A stretch of 64,000 nucleotides of DNA from Streptomyces sp. NBC_01465 (GTDB lineage Bacteria > Actinomycetota > Actinomycetes > Streptomycetales > Streptomycetaceae), in the NCBI RefSeq assembly GCF_036227325.1, contig NZ_CP109467.1:7688001-7752000 (forward strand), in the 5' to 3' direction. Under the pieces are notes generated by a model, which was not told the origin of the DNA, searched no databases, and worked only from the letters and a program-made list of their open reading frames with translations. How positions within the stretch are numbered: the stretch's first letter is position 1; every line of letters begins with the position of its first letter. Position numbers and translations under genes: made by a program. This document shows positions 1 through 8,437 of the stretch, piece by piece.

Positions 1-281
1 AGGAGCTCCGCAAGGACGCGCGGTACGTGCTGCTCGGCGAGGAACCGGCCGAGGACGTCTCCGACCGCGATGCCGCTCTGGTGGCCCTGGCCGCGGCGGG
101 TGAACTGCGCACCTTCGCCTCCGGCAAGGAGCGCAGGCAGCACCGGGCACGGATCGAGGAGCTCACGGAGCGCAGCGGTGCGACGGCGCCCGAGCTGAAG
201 AAGGTGATCAGAGAGGTACGCACCGCGATGACCGTCGCGATCACCGCGGCCAGTACGGGCGGCGGCACAGCGGGGTCGTGA
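1..281 (+). CDS. C-terminal part of a GPP34 (GOLPH3-like) family protein, 5' end outside window
   Basis: Only the last 93 codons or so are in the window; the reading frame is open from base 3 and stops with TGA at 279-281. The visible part is soluble and helical, with an Ala-rich LVALAAAGELRTF-type segment followed by a charged helix (GKERRQHRARIEEL) and a short hydrophobic tail. This resembles the C-terminal end of the GPP34/GOLPH3 family, which is common in Streptomyces and usually about 220 aa. The assignment rests on a short fragment, so it is tentative. It runs tail to tail with the next gene, two bases apart. An internal GTG at 27 is not a credible start because the frame and codon usage continue upstream. 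Confidence 0.55.
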   Translation, partial: ELRKDARYVLLGEEPAEDVSDRDAALVALAAAGELRTFASGKERRQHRARIEELTERSGATAPELKKVIREVRTAMTVAITAASTGGGTAGS

Positions 282-282
282 A

Positions 283-705
283 CTAGTGGGCGTCGCGCAG
301 GAGTCGGGCCACGTCCTGGTCGAGGTCGAGATGCAGATGCTCGCATCCGCGGGGGACCAGCGACTCGGCCCGGCCCAGGAAACGGCGCAGTTCGGGGGTG
401 CTCAGGTGCACCATCGCGACGCCTTCACCGGCATGGAACTCCAGCACGGTGCGGTCGTCGCCGTACGGGCGGATCCGTACGTCGCCGAGACCGGCCGGTG
501 CCCGGACGCCCGCTTCGAGCAGCTCGCGCGAGAAGGTCCAGCAGACCGCGGTGCCCGCGAGCGTGGCGGACGCGGGGAAGGCCATCTGCACGGCGAAGGG
601 GTCCCGGCGCGCATAGCGCAGCGTGGCAGGGACCGTCTCCATCCTGGGGGCGGATGCGATCATCCGGGCCCGGACGGCTTGTTCGACGACGGTGTCCGCA
701 GGCAT
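283..705 (-). CDS. SsgA family sporulation/cell division regulator
   Basis: A 140-aa protein of the SsgA-like (SALP) family, found only in sporulating actinomycetes. Family members guide septum placement, peptidoglycan maintenance and spore maturation, partly by helping FtsZ localise. The sequence shows the family pattern: a basic Arg-rich N-terminus, YARRDPFAV near residue 33, WTFSRELL near residue 57 followed by PAGLGDVR, a HAGEGVA segment, and L..FLGR near the C-terminus. Length is typical (about 135-145 aa). The frame is open further upstream, but the ATG at 705 is chosen because an AGGAGGG ribosome binding site sits about 9 bases before it. Which of the SALP paralogues (SsgA to SsgG) it is cannot be decided by eye. 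Confidence 0.88.
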   Translation of the reverse strand: MPADTVVEQAVRARMIASAPRMETVPATLRYARRDPFAVQMAFPASATLAGTAVCWTFSRELLEAGVRAPAGLGDVRIRPYGDDRTVLEFHAGEGVAMVHLSTPELRRFLGRAESLVPRGCEHLHLDLDQDVARLLRDAH

Positions 706-858
706 CTGTCCTGATCCCTCCTGATGGCTCGGTGCGCGGGGGCGGCACAAGGGGAGACGTCGGAACGGGCCGATCCGTGCACCGGAGCATCCCGTGACCT
801 CCATCACTCTTCGAGGCGCTCTGGACGGGCCCTTGCGGGTGGGCTAGCTTCCAGCGCC

Positions 859-1983
859 ATGAGGGGCATGGGGAACACGGGACGCATGAGCCGGACGATT
901 CGGACGATGACGCTGGGAGCGGGTGGTGCGGCGCTTGTCGCCGCCCTGGCAGCACCCGTGCAGGCGGCCGCGGAACCGGCGGGCAGCGGGCAGGCGGCTG
1001 GGCAGCTGCCCGGCTGGCAGCTCAAGGTCACCGGCACCGACGCACGCTTCCGCGGTCTGTCGGCGGTCAGCCGCGCCACCGCCTGGGTCGCCGGATCCAA
1101 GGGCACGGTGCTGCGCACCACCGACGGCGGTCGGAGCTGGAAGGACGTCTCGCCGCCGGGAGCGGCCGCCGAGGCGCTGGAGTTCAGGGACGTCGAGGCC
1201 TTCGACGCGCGGCGCGCGGTGGTCCTGGCGATCGGCGAGGGCGAGGCGTCGCGTGTGCTGCGTACCGAGGACGGCGGGGCGACCTGGACGGAGTCCTTCC
1301 GCAATACGGATGCCAAGGCGTTCTACGACTGCATCACCTTCTTCGATTCCCGCCACGGTCTGGCGATGAGCGACCCGGTGGACGGCAAGTACCGCATCCT
1401 GTCGACTTCGGACGGCGGCCGGAAGTGGAAGGTGCTGCCCAGCACGGGGATGCCGGCCGCGCTGCCGGGCGAGGCGGGATTCGCCGCGAGCGGTCAGTGC
1501 CTGGTGAGTTCGGGCCCGAGTGACGTCTGGCTGGCGACCGGCGGCGGTGCGACCGGCCGCGTCCTGCACTCCTCGGACCGCGGCCTCCACTGGACGGCCT
1601 CCGAGTCGACGATCCCGGCCGGCGACCCGGCGCGCGGTGTCTTCGGGCTCGCCTTCCGCGACCGTCACCATGGACTCGCGGTCGGCGGCGACTACCGGGC
1701 GGACCAGCCGTCCCCGCAGGCCGGCGCGGTGACCGGCGACGGGGGCCGGAGCTGGCGGCAGTCCGCGACCCCGCCGCCCGCCTACCGCTCGGGCGTCGCC
1801 TGGCTGCCGCACAGCCGCACGGTCGCGCTGGCCGTCGGCCCGACCGGCACCGACCTGACGGTGGACGGCGGCCGCACCTGGCGCACCGTCGACACAGGCT
1901 CGTACGACACCGTCGACTGCACGGCCGACTTCGGCTGCTGGGCATCGGGGGAGAAGGGGCGCGTGGCGCGGCTGGAGCCGTAG
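859..1983 (+). CDS. Secreted beta-propeller protein with BNR/Ycf48-type repeats
   Basis: A 374-aa exported protein. The N-terminus has basic residues followed by a hydrophobic run (LGAGGAALVAALAAP) and an A-x-A-like cleavage site near residue 40. The rest is made of repeated BNR/Asp-box units such as TTDGGRSW, TEDGGATW, TSDGGRKW, SSDRGLHW and TVDGGRTW. That predicts a six- or seven-bladed beta-propeller related to photosystem II assembly factor Ycf48 and to sialidase-type propellers. In actinomycete genomes such proteins are often labelled 'oxidoreductase' without biochemical support. The alternative ATGs at 868 and 886 cannot be excluded; the last leaves a more standard signal peptide. It lies directly upstream of the LacI regulator but ends before the operators. 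The GH74 enzyme in this window is also a BNR propeller, but this protein lacks the GH74 N-terminal TDxGG motif. Confidence 0.75.
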   Translation: MRGMGNTGRMSRTIRTMTLGAGGAALVAALAAPVQAAAEPAGSGQAAGQLPGWQLKVTGTDARFRGLSAVSRATAWVAGSKGTVLRTTDGGRSWKDVSPPGAAAEALEFRDVEAFDARRAVVLAIGEGEASRVLRTEDGGATWTESFRNTDAKAFYDCITFFDSRHGLAMSDPVDGKYRILSTSDGGRKWKVLPSTGMPAALPGEAGFAASGQCLVSSGPSDVWLATGGGATGRVLHSSDRGLHWTASESTIPAGDPARGVFGLAFRDRHHGLAVGGDYRADQPSPQAGAVTGDGGRSWRQSATPPPAYRSGVAWLPHSRTVALAVGPTGTDLTVDGGRTWRTVDTGSYDTVDCTADFGCWASGEKGRVARLEP

Positions 1984-2004
1984 CCGACACACCAAGTCAT
2001 CGAG

Positions 2005-2018
2005 TCGAAGCGCTTCGA
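2005..2018. promoter_or_regulatory. LacI-type operator, perfect palindrome TCGAAGCGCTTCGA
   Basis: A perfect 14-bp palindrome in the gap between the BNR gene and the LacI gene. The same 14 bases occur at 14613, 14782 and 20195, each upstream of a glycosidase or transport gene. The CGCTTCG-type centre is typical of LacI/GalR family operators in actinobacteria. I infer autoregulation of the LacI gene at 2130. Confidence 0.85.
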
Positions 2019-2093
2019 CATCGCTCTGGACACCGGATCGGCCTGCGTCTAGGGTCGAGTTTCCGATGCATGTCGCAGCGGCGGAACGCGCTG

Positions 2094-2107
2094 TCGAAGC
2101 GCTTCAC
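2094..2107. promoter_or_regulatory. Second, imperfect LacI-type operator before the LacI gene
   Basis: TCGAAGCGCTTC followed by AC instead of GA: 12 of 14 positions match the perfect operator. It ends 22 bases before the ATG of the regulator, where bound protein would block initiation or early elongation. Its centre is 89 bp from the first site. Confidence 0.75.
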
Positions 2108-2129
2108 ACGGTCTGTCTTGGAGAGCTGA

Positions 2130-3143
2130 ATGGTCACCCTAGCGGAGGTCGCCAAGCACGCCGGAGTCTCGGCCAGCACGGTGAGCTACGTCCTCAGCGG
2201 AAAGCGGACCATCTCCGCCTCCACCCGCGAACGCGTCGAACTCAGTATCAAGGAGCTCGGTTACCACCCCAACGCGGGCGCCCGCGCCCTGGCCAGCAGC
2301 CGCTCGAACATCATCGCGCTGATGGTGCCACTCCGCACAGACATGTACGTCCCCGTGATGATGGAGATCGCGATCGCCGTCGCCACCACGGCCCGTACGC
2401 ACGGATATGACGTCCTCCTGCTGACCGGCGAGGAGGGCCCGGAGGCGGTGCGCAGGATCGCGGGCAGCGCGCTCGCCGACGCCATGATCCTGATGGACGT
2501 CCAGCTCGACGACGAACGGCTGCCGCTGCTGCGCGAGTCCGAGACCCCGGCCGTCCTCATCGGACTGCCCGCCGATCCGGCCGGATTCACCTGCGTGGAC
2601 CTCGACTTCGCGGCCACCGGGGCCCTGTGCGTGGAGCATCTGGCCGGGCTCGGGCACCGCGAGATCGCCGTGATCGGCGAGGCGGCCGCCGTGTACGAGC
2701 GCCACACCGGGTTCGCCGAGCGGACGATGGAGGGCGTACGGAAGCGGGCGGGTGAGCTCGGCATACGGGTCCTGCACCGGCCCTGCGAGGGCGGGTTCGC
2801 CGCGATGGCCGCCACCCTGGCCCGGATCTTCGACGAGCGCCCCGGCACCACCGGTTTCGTCGTACAGAACGAGTCGGCCGTGGAGCCCCTGCTCAACCTG
2901 CTCCGCCAGCAGGGCCGCGCCGTCCCCGAGGACGTCTCGGTCGTCGCGGTCTGCCCCGAACAGGTCGCCGTCCAGGCCTCGGTACGGGTCACCTCCGTCG
3001 CGATCCCCGCGCAGGAGATGGGCCGCAGGGCGGTGGAGAAGGTCGTCGCCAAACTGGAGGGCCGGGGGGCGGAGGAGGCCGAACTCCTCAAGCCGGAACT
3101 CACGGTCCGCGCCAGCTCGGGCCCCGCACCCGCCACGGGCTGA
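2130..3143 (+). CDS. LacI family transcriptional regulator (inferred xyloglucan regulon repressor)
   Basis: A 337-aa LacI/GalR repressor. The N-terminal helix-turn-helix (VTLAEVAKHAGVSASTVSYVL, split over residues 2-22) and the hinge helix (about residues 46-58, ending ARALASS) are intact. The remaining residues form the periplasmic-binding-protein-like sensor domain. The ATG at 2130 is preceded by GGAGAG and sits 22 bases after an operator half-match. Two sites of the TCGAAGCGCTTCGA type precede the gene, so it is probably autoregulated. Identical palindromes precede the ABC transporter/glycosidase operon, the GH3 gene and the GH31 gene, which makes this the most likely regulator of the whole locus. 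The ligand is inferred to be a xyloglucan-derived oligosaccharide; nothing in the sequence proves that. Confidence 0.93.
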   Translation: MVTLAEVAKHAGVSASTVSYVLSGKRTISASTRERVELSIKELGYHPNAGARALASSRSNIIALMVPLRTDMYVPVMMEIAIAVATTARTHGYDVLLLTGEEGPEAVRRIAGSALADAMILMDVQLDDERLPLLRESETPAVLIGLPADPAGFTCVDLDFAATGALCVEHLAGLGHREIAVIGEAAAVYERHTGFAERTMEGVRKRAGELGIRVLHRPCEGGFAAMAATLARIFDERPGTTGFVVQNESAVEPLLNLLRQQGRAVPEDVSVVAVCPEQVAVQASVRVTSVAIPAQEMGRRAVEKVVAKLEGRGAEEAELLKPELTVRASSGPAPATG

Positions 3144-3151
3144 GGCGGCGG

Positions 3152-3424
3152 TCAGCGCCGGAAGCGCAGCAGGCCGGACCAGCGGCCCCGCTTGCCTGGG
3201 CCGTCGGGCGAATCGACCGGCGCTTTGCGTTCGGCCTGTGCACGGATCTCGTGGTGGGACTCGTGGGCCGTGACCCGGAAGGCTTCCTCGTACGAGGCCA
3301 GGGCCGCGGCGATGCCCGCTCCGGCCGTGCCACGGCGTCGGACGTGGGTTGCCAGCCAGGCGAAACAGCCCACGACCGCGACGAGGCCGACGGTCACCAG
3401 TACGAACGGAATCAGCTGTCCCAT
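3152..3424 (-). CDS. Small single-span membrane protein, unknown function
   Basis: A 90-aa protein with one N-terminal transmembrane helix (about residues 4-24, FVLVTVGLVAVVGCFAWLA), then RRR as a positive-inside stop signal. The hydrophilic tail includes an alpha-helical stretch (YEEAFRVTAHESHHEIRAQAERK) and a basic Pro/Gly/Arg-rich end. The ATG at 3424 is the first possible start. It follows the GH12 gene in the same direction but is separated from it by a terminator hairpin, and it converges on the LacI gene with an 8-bp gap. Codon usage is normal for the genome. I do not recognise a family beyond similar small membrane proteins in other Streptomyces. Confidence 0.75.
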   Translation of the reverse strand: MGQLIPFVLVTVGLVAVVGCFAWLATHVRRRGTAGAGIAAALASYEEAFRVTAHESHHEIRAQAERKAPVDSPDGPGKRGRWSGLLRFRR

Positions 3425-3451
3425 GCGGCAGAGCCTAGGTCACACTGCGGA

Positions 3452-3485
3452 GGGGCCGGTCCCGGTGTACTGCGGGACCGGCCCC
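3452..3485. terminator. Rho-independent-type hairpin after the GH12 gene
   Basis: A 13-bp perfect GC-rich inverted repeat (3452-3464 with 3473-3485, 8-base loop) placed 11 bases after the GH12 stop codon on the minus strand. Actinomycete terminators commonly lack a U-tract, as here. It would close the long glycosidase operon. Confidence 0.75.
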
Positions 3486-3496
3486 CTCGCGCTGGC

Positions 3497-4204
3497 TCAG
3501 CTGCTGGTGACGTTGAAGCTGTTGGTGTTGAAGTTCAGGCCGCCCGCCGACGAGGTGATCTCGTAGCCGAACTGGACGTCGCCGATCGTCGCGTTCCCGA
3601 TGTAACCCTTCGTGTCCTTCATCCACTTGAGGACCGCGAGGATGTCGACCGTGCCCGACGAGGAGTCCGAGGTGCGCAGGAACGAGTAGACGTTGTTGGC
3701 GCCGTTCGATCCGACGTACACGGTCCAGGTGTGGGCGCCGAGCGTGACGTTGCCGACCGAGGTGCCGAGCGGGCCGACCGCGCCGTTGTAGTTGACCCAG
3801 AGCATGATCTCGTTGGCGTGCCCGCTGTCCCAGATGTCGTACGACGTGTTGTACGCGCCGGACGACGGGACCGTGACGTTGTAGCTGCTCTTCAGCGAGG
3901 AGAGCGAGGAGATCGACTTGTTGATCACCTTCTTCGCGTCCGGGTAGGACTTGATGCCGCCGGTCGCGGGGTGGTCGGCCCAGACGCCCCAGTTGCTGGC
4001 GGAGTTGGCCCAGACGGTCTGCGAACCGGCTCCCGATCCCCAGATGTTGTTGTAGACCGTGTAGCCGTCCGAGGTGGTGTAGTTGCCCCACTGGTCGGAG
4101 GAGGACCAGACGGCGGCCTGGGCGGGGGACGCGGCGAAGCCGATCACGGTGAGGAGTGCCGCCGTGGGGGCGAGCATGATTCTGGCGAGCTTCTGATGTG
4201 CCAT
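3497..4204 (-). CDS. Secreted GH12 endoglucanase/xyloglucanase
   Basis: A 235-aa secreted glycoside hydrolase of family 12. GH12 enzymes are retaining endo-beta-1,4-glucanases; several prefer xyloglucan. A Sec signal peptide (hydrophobic core LAPTAALLTVIGFAASPAQA, predicted cut after residue 30) leaves a mature protein of about 205 aa, the normal size of a GH12 catalytic domain. There is no carbohydrate-binding module. The nucleophile glutamate is in NEIMLWVNYN and the acid/base glutamate in FGYEITSS near the C-terminus. The start at 4204 has GGAAGGGAC five to ten bases upstream; an in-frame ATG at 4219 lacks a good site. It is the last gene of the operon, 29 bases after the GH95 gene, and with GH74 it is one of the two exported depolymerases. 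Confidence 0.9.
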   Translation of the reverse strand: MAHQKLARIMLAPTAALLTVIGFAASPAQAAVWSSSDQWGNYTTSDGYTVYNNIWGSGAGSQTVWANSASNWGVWADHPATGGIKSYPDAKKVINKSISSLSSLKSSYNVTVPSSGAYNTSYDIWDSGHANEIMLWVNYNGAVGPLGTSVGNVTLGAHTWTVYVGSNGANNVYSFLRTSDSSSGTVDILAVLKWMKDTKGYIGNATIGDVQFGYEITSSAGGLNFNTNSFNVTSS

Positions 4205-4233
4205 GGGTGTCCCTTCCATGGTGGGGGGAAGTG

Positions 4234-6456
4234 CTACCGCGGCCTCAGGGTGAGGACGCGGTCCACGCCGGCTTCCAGCTGCAGTCGGGGGGTGCCGGCG
4301 GAGGATTCGGTGAGGGCCAGGCCCTCGCCCAGGCGCAGTTCGACGTCCGCGGTGCGCGTGGGATGCAGTACGGCGGTGGCGCGCCCCTCGGCCCAGCTCA
4401 GATCGAGCGAGGCGCCGAACCGGGTCCGGACGCCGTGCAGTTCGCCGCTTCCGTACGCGGCCGGGAGTGCGGGCAGCAGCACCAGGCGGCCGGGTGTGGA
4501 CTGCACGAGCATCTCGGCGAGCGCGGCGGGCAGGGCGTGTGCGGCGTCCGCGTTGTAGACATTGCGGTCCGGGTAGTGGGAGCTCATCAGGGAGGCGTGG
4601 AAGAAGTCCCCGGCGAGGACCGCGCCCAGTGCACCGGCGGCCCGCTCGCCGTCGCGCAGGCGCGCCGCGATCAGGGCGTGGTGGAGGTGGCCGTGCGCCG
4701 AGTCGTTCTCCGAGCCGCGCAGCTCCAGGGCGCGGTGGGCGGCGGCGGCGAGTTCCGGGGTGTCGTACGGATTGATCGTGGTCAGCGGCCAGACCGGGTA
4801 GAGGTGGCTGAGATGGCGGTGGTCGTACGATTCCGCAAGACCCGGCCAGGACCATTCGGCGAGCGCCCCGTCCTCGTTGACCAGGTAGTCGGGGAGCCGG
4901 GCGGCCAGGGCGCGCCAGGTGTCGGCGGACGGGTGGCCGGGGGAGTGGGCGGCGGCGGTGGTCAGCGCGTGGTGGGCCGCCGCGATGTCCATGGTGGCGT
5001 TGAGCGTGCCCCAGCTCGCGTTGGCGGGGCGGTTCTCCGGGGAGTAGGAGGGGACGATCGCGATGCGTCCTTCGGGCCCGGTCCGGGTGAGGAAGTCCTC
5101 GTAGAACAAGGCGACTTCGGTGAGCGCGGTGATGAGTGCGGGGTCGGTGGTGCCCGTCGTCTCGGCCTGTTCGACCAGCGGTGCGAGGAGCCAGTCGGCG
5201 CCCGCGGTCCAGAGGTGGAGCGGGTAGGCGCGCTGGAAGTGCTTGGTGTGCCCGGACTCGCCGTCGGTGTGGGACGGGGCGACGATGCCGCGCGCACCGA
5301 AGAGCGCGCGGGCGTTGTCGCGCCAGTCGTCCAACTGGCCCTGGATCAGGGCGGAGTGGGCGTCGGTGACCTCGGGCAGGGCGCAGGCGGCGGCCGAAGC
5401 GGTCTGGAGGTTGAGGTTGGCGTTGGTGGTGAACGCCCCGGACCAGGCGGTGTCCCAGTCGCCCGTCCACAGCCCGGTCAGGCGCGGCGGCAGCATCCCG
5501 CTCGACGACAGGAGGTGGTAGCGGCCGGCCGCGAAGAGGCGCTCCAGGAGGGCGGGGCTCTTGGGGCGGAGGATCAACTCGGAGCCGGGCAGGGCGCGTT
5601 CGGCGTCGTCCGCCTGGAGGGTGAGGGTGGTGCGGGCGAAGGCGGCCCGGTGCAGTGTGGTGTGGCGGTCAAGGAGCCGCGCGAAGCTGTCACGTCCGGA
5701 GGGCGACAGCAGCGCGCGCAGCGACGCGGCCTCCGCAGCCGTGTCGAGATCGCCGGTGTGGCGTCGCACCCGGGTCAGCAGAAGCAGGCCGCGCGCGCCC
5801 TCGACACGGATGCCCTCGCCGGCGAAGACCGTGGACCCGCCGTCCGCCAGGGCCACGGTCACGCCCGTGTACGCGCGGTCGCTGCCCGGGTATCCGATGC
5901 GCAGCGTCAGGTGCGCGCCGTCCGGGGCGAGGGCGGCCGAGCGGCCGACGCCCAGCCGGGCGGGGGCGCCGGGCAGGCGGTGGTCCAGAGCGATGTCGGC
6001 GGTGAGGGCGGGCCCGGCGACGTACTGGACGATCACGTCGTCGGCGCGCGAGACGAAGACCTGGCTCTGGTGGCCCTCGCCGGACGCGCTCACCACCCCC
6101 GTCGTGAAGTCGACCTCACGGCGATACCCGGGCGCGAGCGGTACCTCGCGGCGGATCCGGGTCTGGAAGGCCGGGTGGAAGGGCTGCACCCAGTGGAAGG
6201 CCTGTCCCGCACCGAAGCGTTCGGCGGCCGACGTGTCACCGGCGAGCAACGCGTCCTGGAGGCGCTCCAGTTGGTCGGCCAGGCGCGGGGGCCGCACGGA
6301 CTCGCTGCCGTTGGGACGCACCAGTGTGTGGTGGTTGACGATCACCCGGTCGTCGGCCGGGTCGCCGTAGACCATCGCGCCATGGATCCCGTTGCCGCTG
6401 AGGAAGGCGTCCTCCCAGCGCGCGGCGGGCTCCGGCTCCCAGGTCCCCCAGGTCAC
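4234..6456 (-). CDS. GH95 alpha-L-fucosidase, intracellular
   Basis: A 740-aa family 95 glycoside hydrolase. GH95 enzymes are inverting alpha-1,2-L-fucosidases, with some alpha-L-galactosidases, and remove the terminal fucose from fucosylated xyloglucan side chains. The N-terminal beta-sandwich starts near WEDAFLSGNGIHGAMVYGDP (residues 14-33). The (alpha/alpha)6 barrel includes SYSPENRPANASWGTLNATMD near residues 470-490 and RHLSHLYPVWPL (about residue 550). There is no signal peptide, so it acts in the cytoplasm. It starts at a GTG whose bases overlap the TGA of the GH42 gene (GTGA, 6453-6456), implying translational coupling. Length is close to the family norm of 740-800 aa. Together with GH31, GH74 and GH12 it fits processing of fucogalactoxyloglucan. 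Confidence 0.88.
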   Translation of the reverse strand: MTWGTWEPEPAARWEDAFLSGNGIHGAMVYGDPADDRVIVNHHTLVRPNGSESVRPPRLADQLERLQDALLAGDTSAAERFGAGQAFHWVQPFHPAFQTRIRREVPLAPGYRREVDFTTGVVSASGEGHQSQVFVSRADDVIVQYVAGPALTADIALDHRLPGAPARLGVGRSAALAPDGAHLTLRIGYPGSDRAYTGVTVALADGGSTVFAGEGIRVEGARGLLLLTRVRRHTGDLDTAAEAASLRALLSPSGRDSFARLLDRHTTLHRAAFARTTLTLQADDAERALPGSELILRPKSPALLERLFAAGRYHLLSSSGMLPPRLTGLWTGDWDTAWSGAFTTNANLNLQTASAAACALPEVTDAHSALIQGQLDDWRDNARALFGARGIVAPSHTDGESGHTKHFQRAYPLHLWTAGADWLLAPLVEQAETTGTTDPALITALTEVALFYEDFLTRTGPEGRIAIVPSYSPENRPANASWGTLNATMDIAAAHHALTTAAAHSPGHPSADTWRALAARLPDYLVNEDGALAEWSWPGLAESYDHRHLSHLYPVWPLTTINPYDTPELAAAAHRALELRGSENDSAHGHLHHALIAARLRDGERAAGALGAVLAGDFFHASLMSSHYPDRNVYNADAAHALPAALAEMLVQSTPGRLVLLPALPAAYGSGELHGVRTRFGASLDLSWAEGRATAVLHPTRTADVELRLGEGLALTESSAGTPRLQLEAGVDRVLTLRPR

Positions 6457-8429
6457 GGAGAGACCTCCCGCAGCACGGCCACGCCGAACCGGCCCAGGTC
6501 GACGGCGCCGTCCACGGTCGCGCCGGTGAGCAGGTCGTGGTGGCGGCCGGGGACCGGCACGGTGACCGTGTCCCGGCCGTGGTGCAGGAGGAAGAGCAGG
6601 TCTCCGCGGCGTACGGCCTCCACCGCGGTCGGCGCACCGGGCAGTACGGGAGCCGCCCCCGCCTCGTCGGCGATCAGTGCGAGGAGGGTGCGGAGCGCGT
6701 CGGGCTCGGGGAGCGTGGAGACGTACCAGGCACGGCCGTTGCGCAGGACCGCGGGCAGCCCGTCGAGCTCGCCGCCCTTGTACGAGGCGACGGTCTCGGC
6801 CTCCTCGGACGCGGTCAGCTCCTCCGACCAGAGCGTGGCCCGGAAGCCGTCGCAGTCGACCGTGGCGCCCGGGTCCAGCGGCCACCACTCCTGGAGCGTG
6901 GTGATGCCGAAGAGTGCGCGCAGCCGGGCGTCCATGCCGCCCGCCCTGATCCGGTCGTCCTCGTCGGCGGCGCCGGTGTGGAAGCCGCTGACCAGCATGC
7001 CTCCGCCGCGTACGTAGGCAAGGAGGTTGTCGATCGCCGCGTCGGTGAGGAGGTAGAGGTGGGGGATCACGACCAGCTTGTACGCACTCAAGTCATGGGT
7101 GGGGTGGGCGAAATCGGTGGTGCGGCCCCCCTCCCAGAGCGCCCGGTGCCAGGCGCGTACGACCTGCGGATGGTCGACCTCGGAGGAGATCCGGCCGTCC
7201 TGCTGGTCGGCCCACCAGGACTCCCAGTCGTGCAGGATCGCGACCTCGGCGGGCGTCGACGTGCCGGACGCCGACTCGGAGAGGGCCGTCAGTTCCGCGC
7301 CGAGCTGCTTGACCTCCTGGTACGTGCGCCCCTGCTCGCCCGCGTGGCTCAGCATCCCGGAGTGGAACTTCTCCGCGCCCTGACGGGACTGGCGCCACTG
7401 GAAGTAGCAGATCGCGTCGGCGCCCCGGGCCACCGACTGCAGCGACCAGAGGCGGTTGAGACCGCGCGGCTTGGGGTGGTTGACGCCCCGCCAGTTGACC
7501 GGCCCTGCCGCCTGCTCCATCAGCATCCACGGACCGCGCGCCTGCGAGCGGGTCATGTCGCCGATCATGGCGTTGTACTGGCCGCCCCACGGGTCGGCGG
7601 GGTCCGGATAGATGTCGACGGAGACGACGTCCTCGTGCTCCGCCCACTTCCAGGCGTCCTGGCCCGTCCAGAACGGCATGAAGTTGGTGGTCACAGGGAC
7701 GTGCGGCGTGTGCCGGGCGACGATGTCGCGCTCGGCGACGTAACACTCCAGGAGCGCGTCGGAGGTGAAGCGCTTGAAGTCCAGGACCTGGCCCGGGTTC
7801 TTCATGTACTGGGCGCGGCGGGGCGGGATGATCTCGGCCCAGTCGTCGTAGCGCTGGCTCCAGAAGGCCGTGCCCCAGGCCTCGTTGAGGGTGTCGAGGT
7901 CCGTGTACTTGGCGGTGAGCCAGCGGCGGAAGTGGGCTGCCGTCTCGTCGCACCAGCAGTGCGTGCAGTACTCGTTGTTGATGTGCCACATGCGCAGGGC
8001 CGGGTGGTCGCCGTAGCGCGCGGCGAGGTCCTCGGTGAGTGCGGCGGCGTACCGGCGGTAGACGGGAGAGGACGGGCAGAACTGCTGGCGCGAGCCGTAC
8101 CAGACGGTTTCGCCGTGCTCGTCGCGCGGGAGCGTCTCCGGGTGGAGGTGGCCCATCCACGGCGGCGGGGACGCGGTCGGGGTGGCCAGGACGACGCCGA
8201 TGGAGTGGGCGTGCATGAGGTCCATCAGCCGGTCGAGCCAGCCGAACTCCCGGGCACCGGGGCGCGGTTCGAGCTTCGCCCAGGAGAAGACGCCGAGCGT
8301 CACGGAGTTGACGCCCGCCTCCTTCATGAGGCGTACGTCCTCGGCCCAGACCTCTTCGGGCCACTGTTCGGGGTTGTAGTCGCCGCCGAAGAGGATCTGG
8401 CGTCCGGTGGCGTCGGAGAGGTTGGTCAT
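6453..8429 (-). CDS. GH42 beta-galactosidase, intracellular
   Basis: A 658-aa family 42 beta-galactosidase. The catalytic TIM barrel occupies about residues 10-390, starting at FGGDYNPEQW. The acid/base glutamate is in HINNEY and the nucleophile glutamate in LMEQAAGPVNW. A cysteine cluster right after the acid/base (YCTHCWCDE) matches the zinc-binding cysteines of many GH42 enzymes. A trimerisation domain and a small C-terminal beta domain follow. No signal peptide is present. Xyloglucan side chains contain beta-1,2-galactose, so in this operon the likely substrate is galactosylated xyloglucan oligosaccharides; in many known loci GH2 or GH35 enzymes do this job instead. The gene starts 8 bases after the GH74 stop and overlaps the GH95 start by four bases. 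Confidence 0.93.
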   Translation of the reverse strand: MTNLSDATGRQILFGGDYNPEQWPEEVWAEDVRLMKEAGVNSVTLGVFSWAKLEPRPGAREFGWLDRLMDLMHAHSIGVVLATPTASPPPWMGHLHPETLPRDEHGETVWYGSRQQFCPSSPVYRRYAAALTEDLAARYGDHPALRMWHINNEYCTHCWCDETAAHFRRWLTAKYTDLDTLNEAWGTAFWSQRYDDWAEIIPPRRAQYMKNPGQVLDFKRFTSDALLECYVAERDIVARHTPHVPVTTNFMPFWTGQDAWKWAEHEDVVSVDIYPDPADPWGGQYNAMIGDMTRSQARGPWMLMEQAAGPVNWRGVNHPKPRGLNRLWSLQSVARGADAICYFQWRQSRQGAEKFHSGMLSHAGEQGRTYQEVKQLGAELTALSESASGTSTPAEVAILHDWESWWADQQDGRISSEVDHPQVVRAWHRALWEGGRTTDFAHPTHDLSAYKLVVIPHLYLLTDAAIDNLLAYVRGGGMLVSGFHTGAADEDDRIRAGGMDARLRALFGITTLQEWWPLDPGATVDCDGFRATLWSEELTASEEAETVASYKGGELDGLPAVLRNGRAWYVSTLPEPDALRTLLALIADEAGAAPVLPGAPTAVEAVRRGDLLFLLHHGRDTVTVPVPGRHHDLLTGATVDGAVDLGRFGVAVLREVSP

Positions 8430-8437
8430 GGTGGCTC

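Noticed and set aside
859..1983. BNR propeller protein as a second GH74 enzyme of the xyloglucan locus
   Set aside because: It has Asp-box repeats but not the GH74 TDxGGAYRW and IGWDDWN motifs, and is half the length. Operators lie after it, not before it.
7768..7775. AAGCGCTT inside the GH42 gene as another LacI operator
   Set aside because: Only the central 8 bases match, the flanks differ, and it encodes conserved protein sequence.
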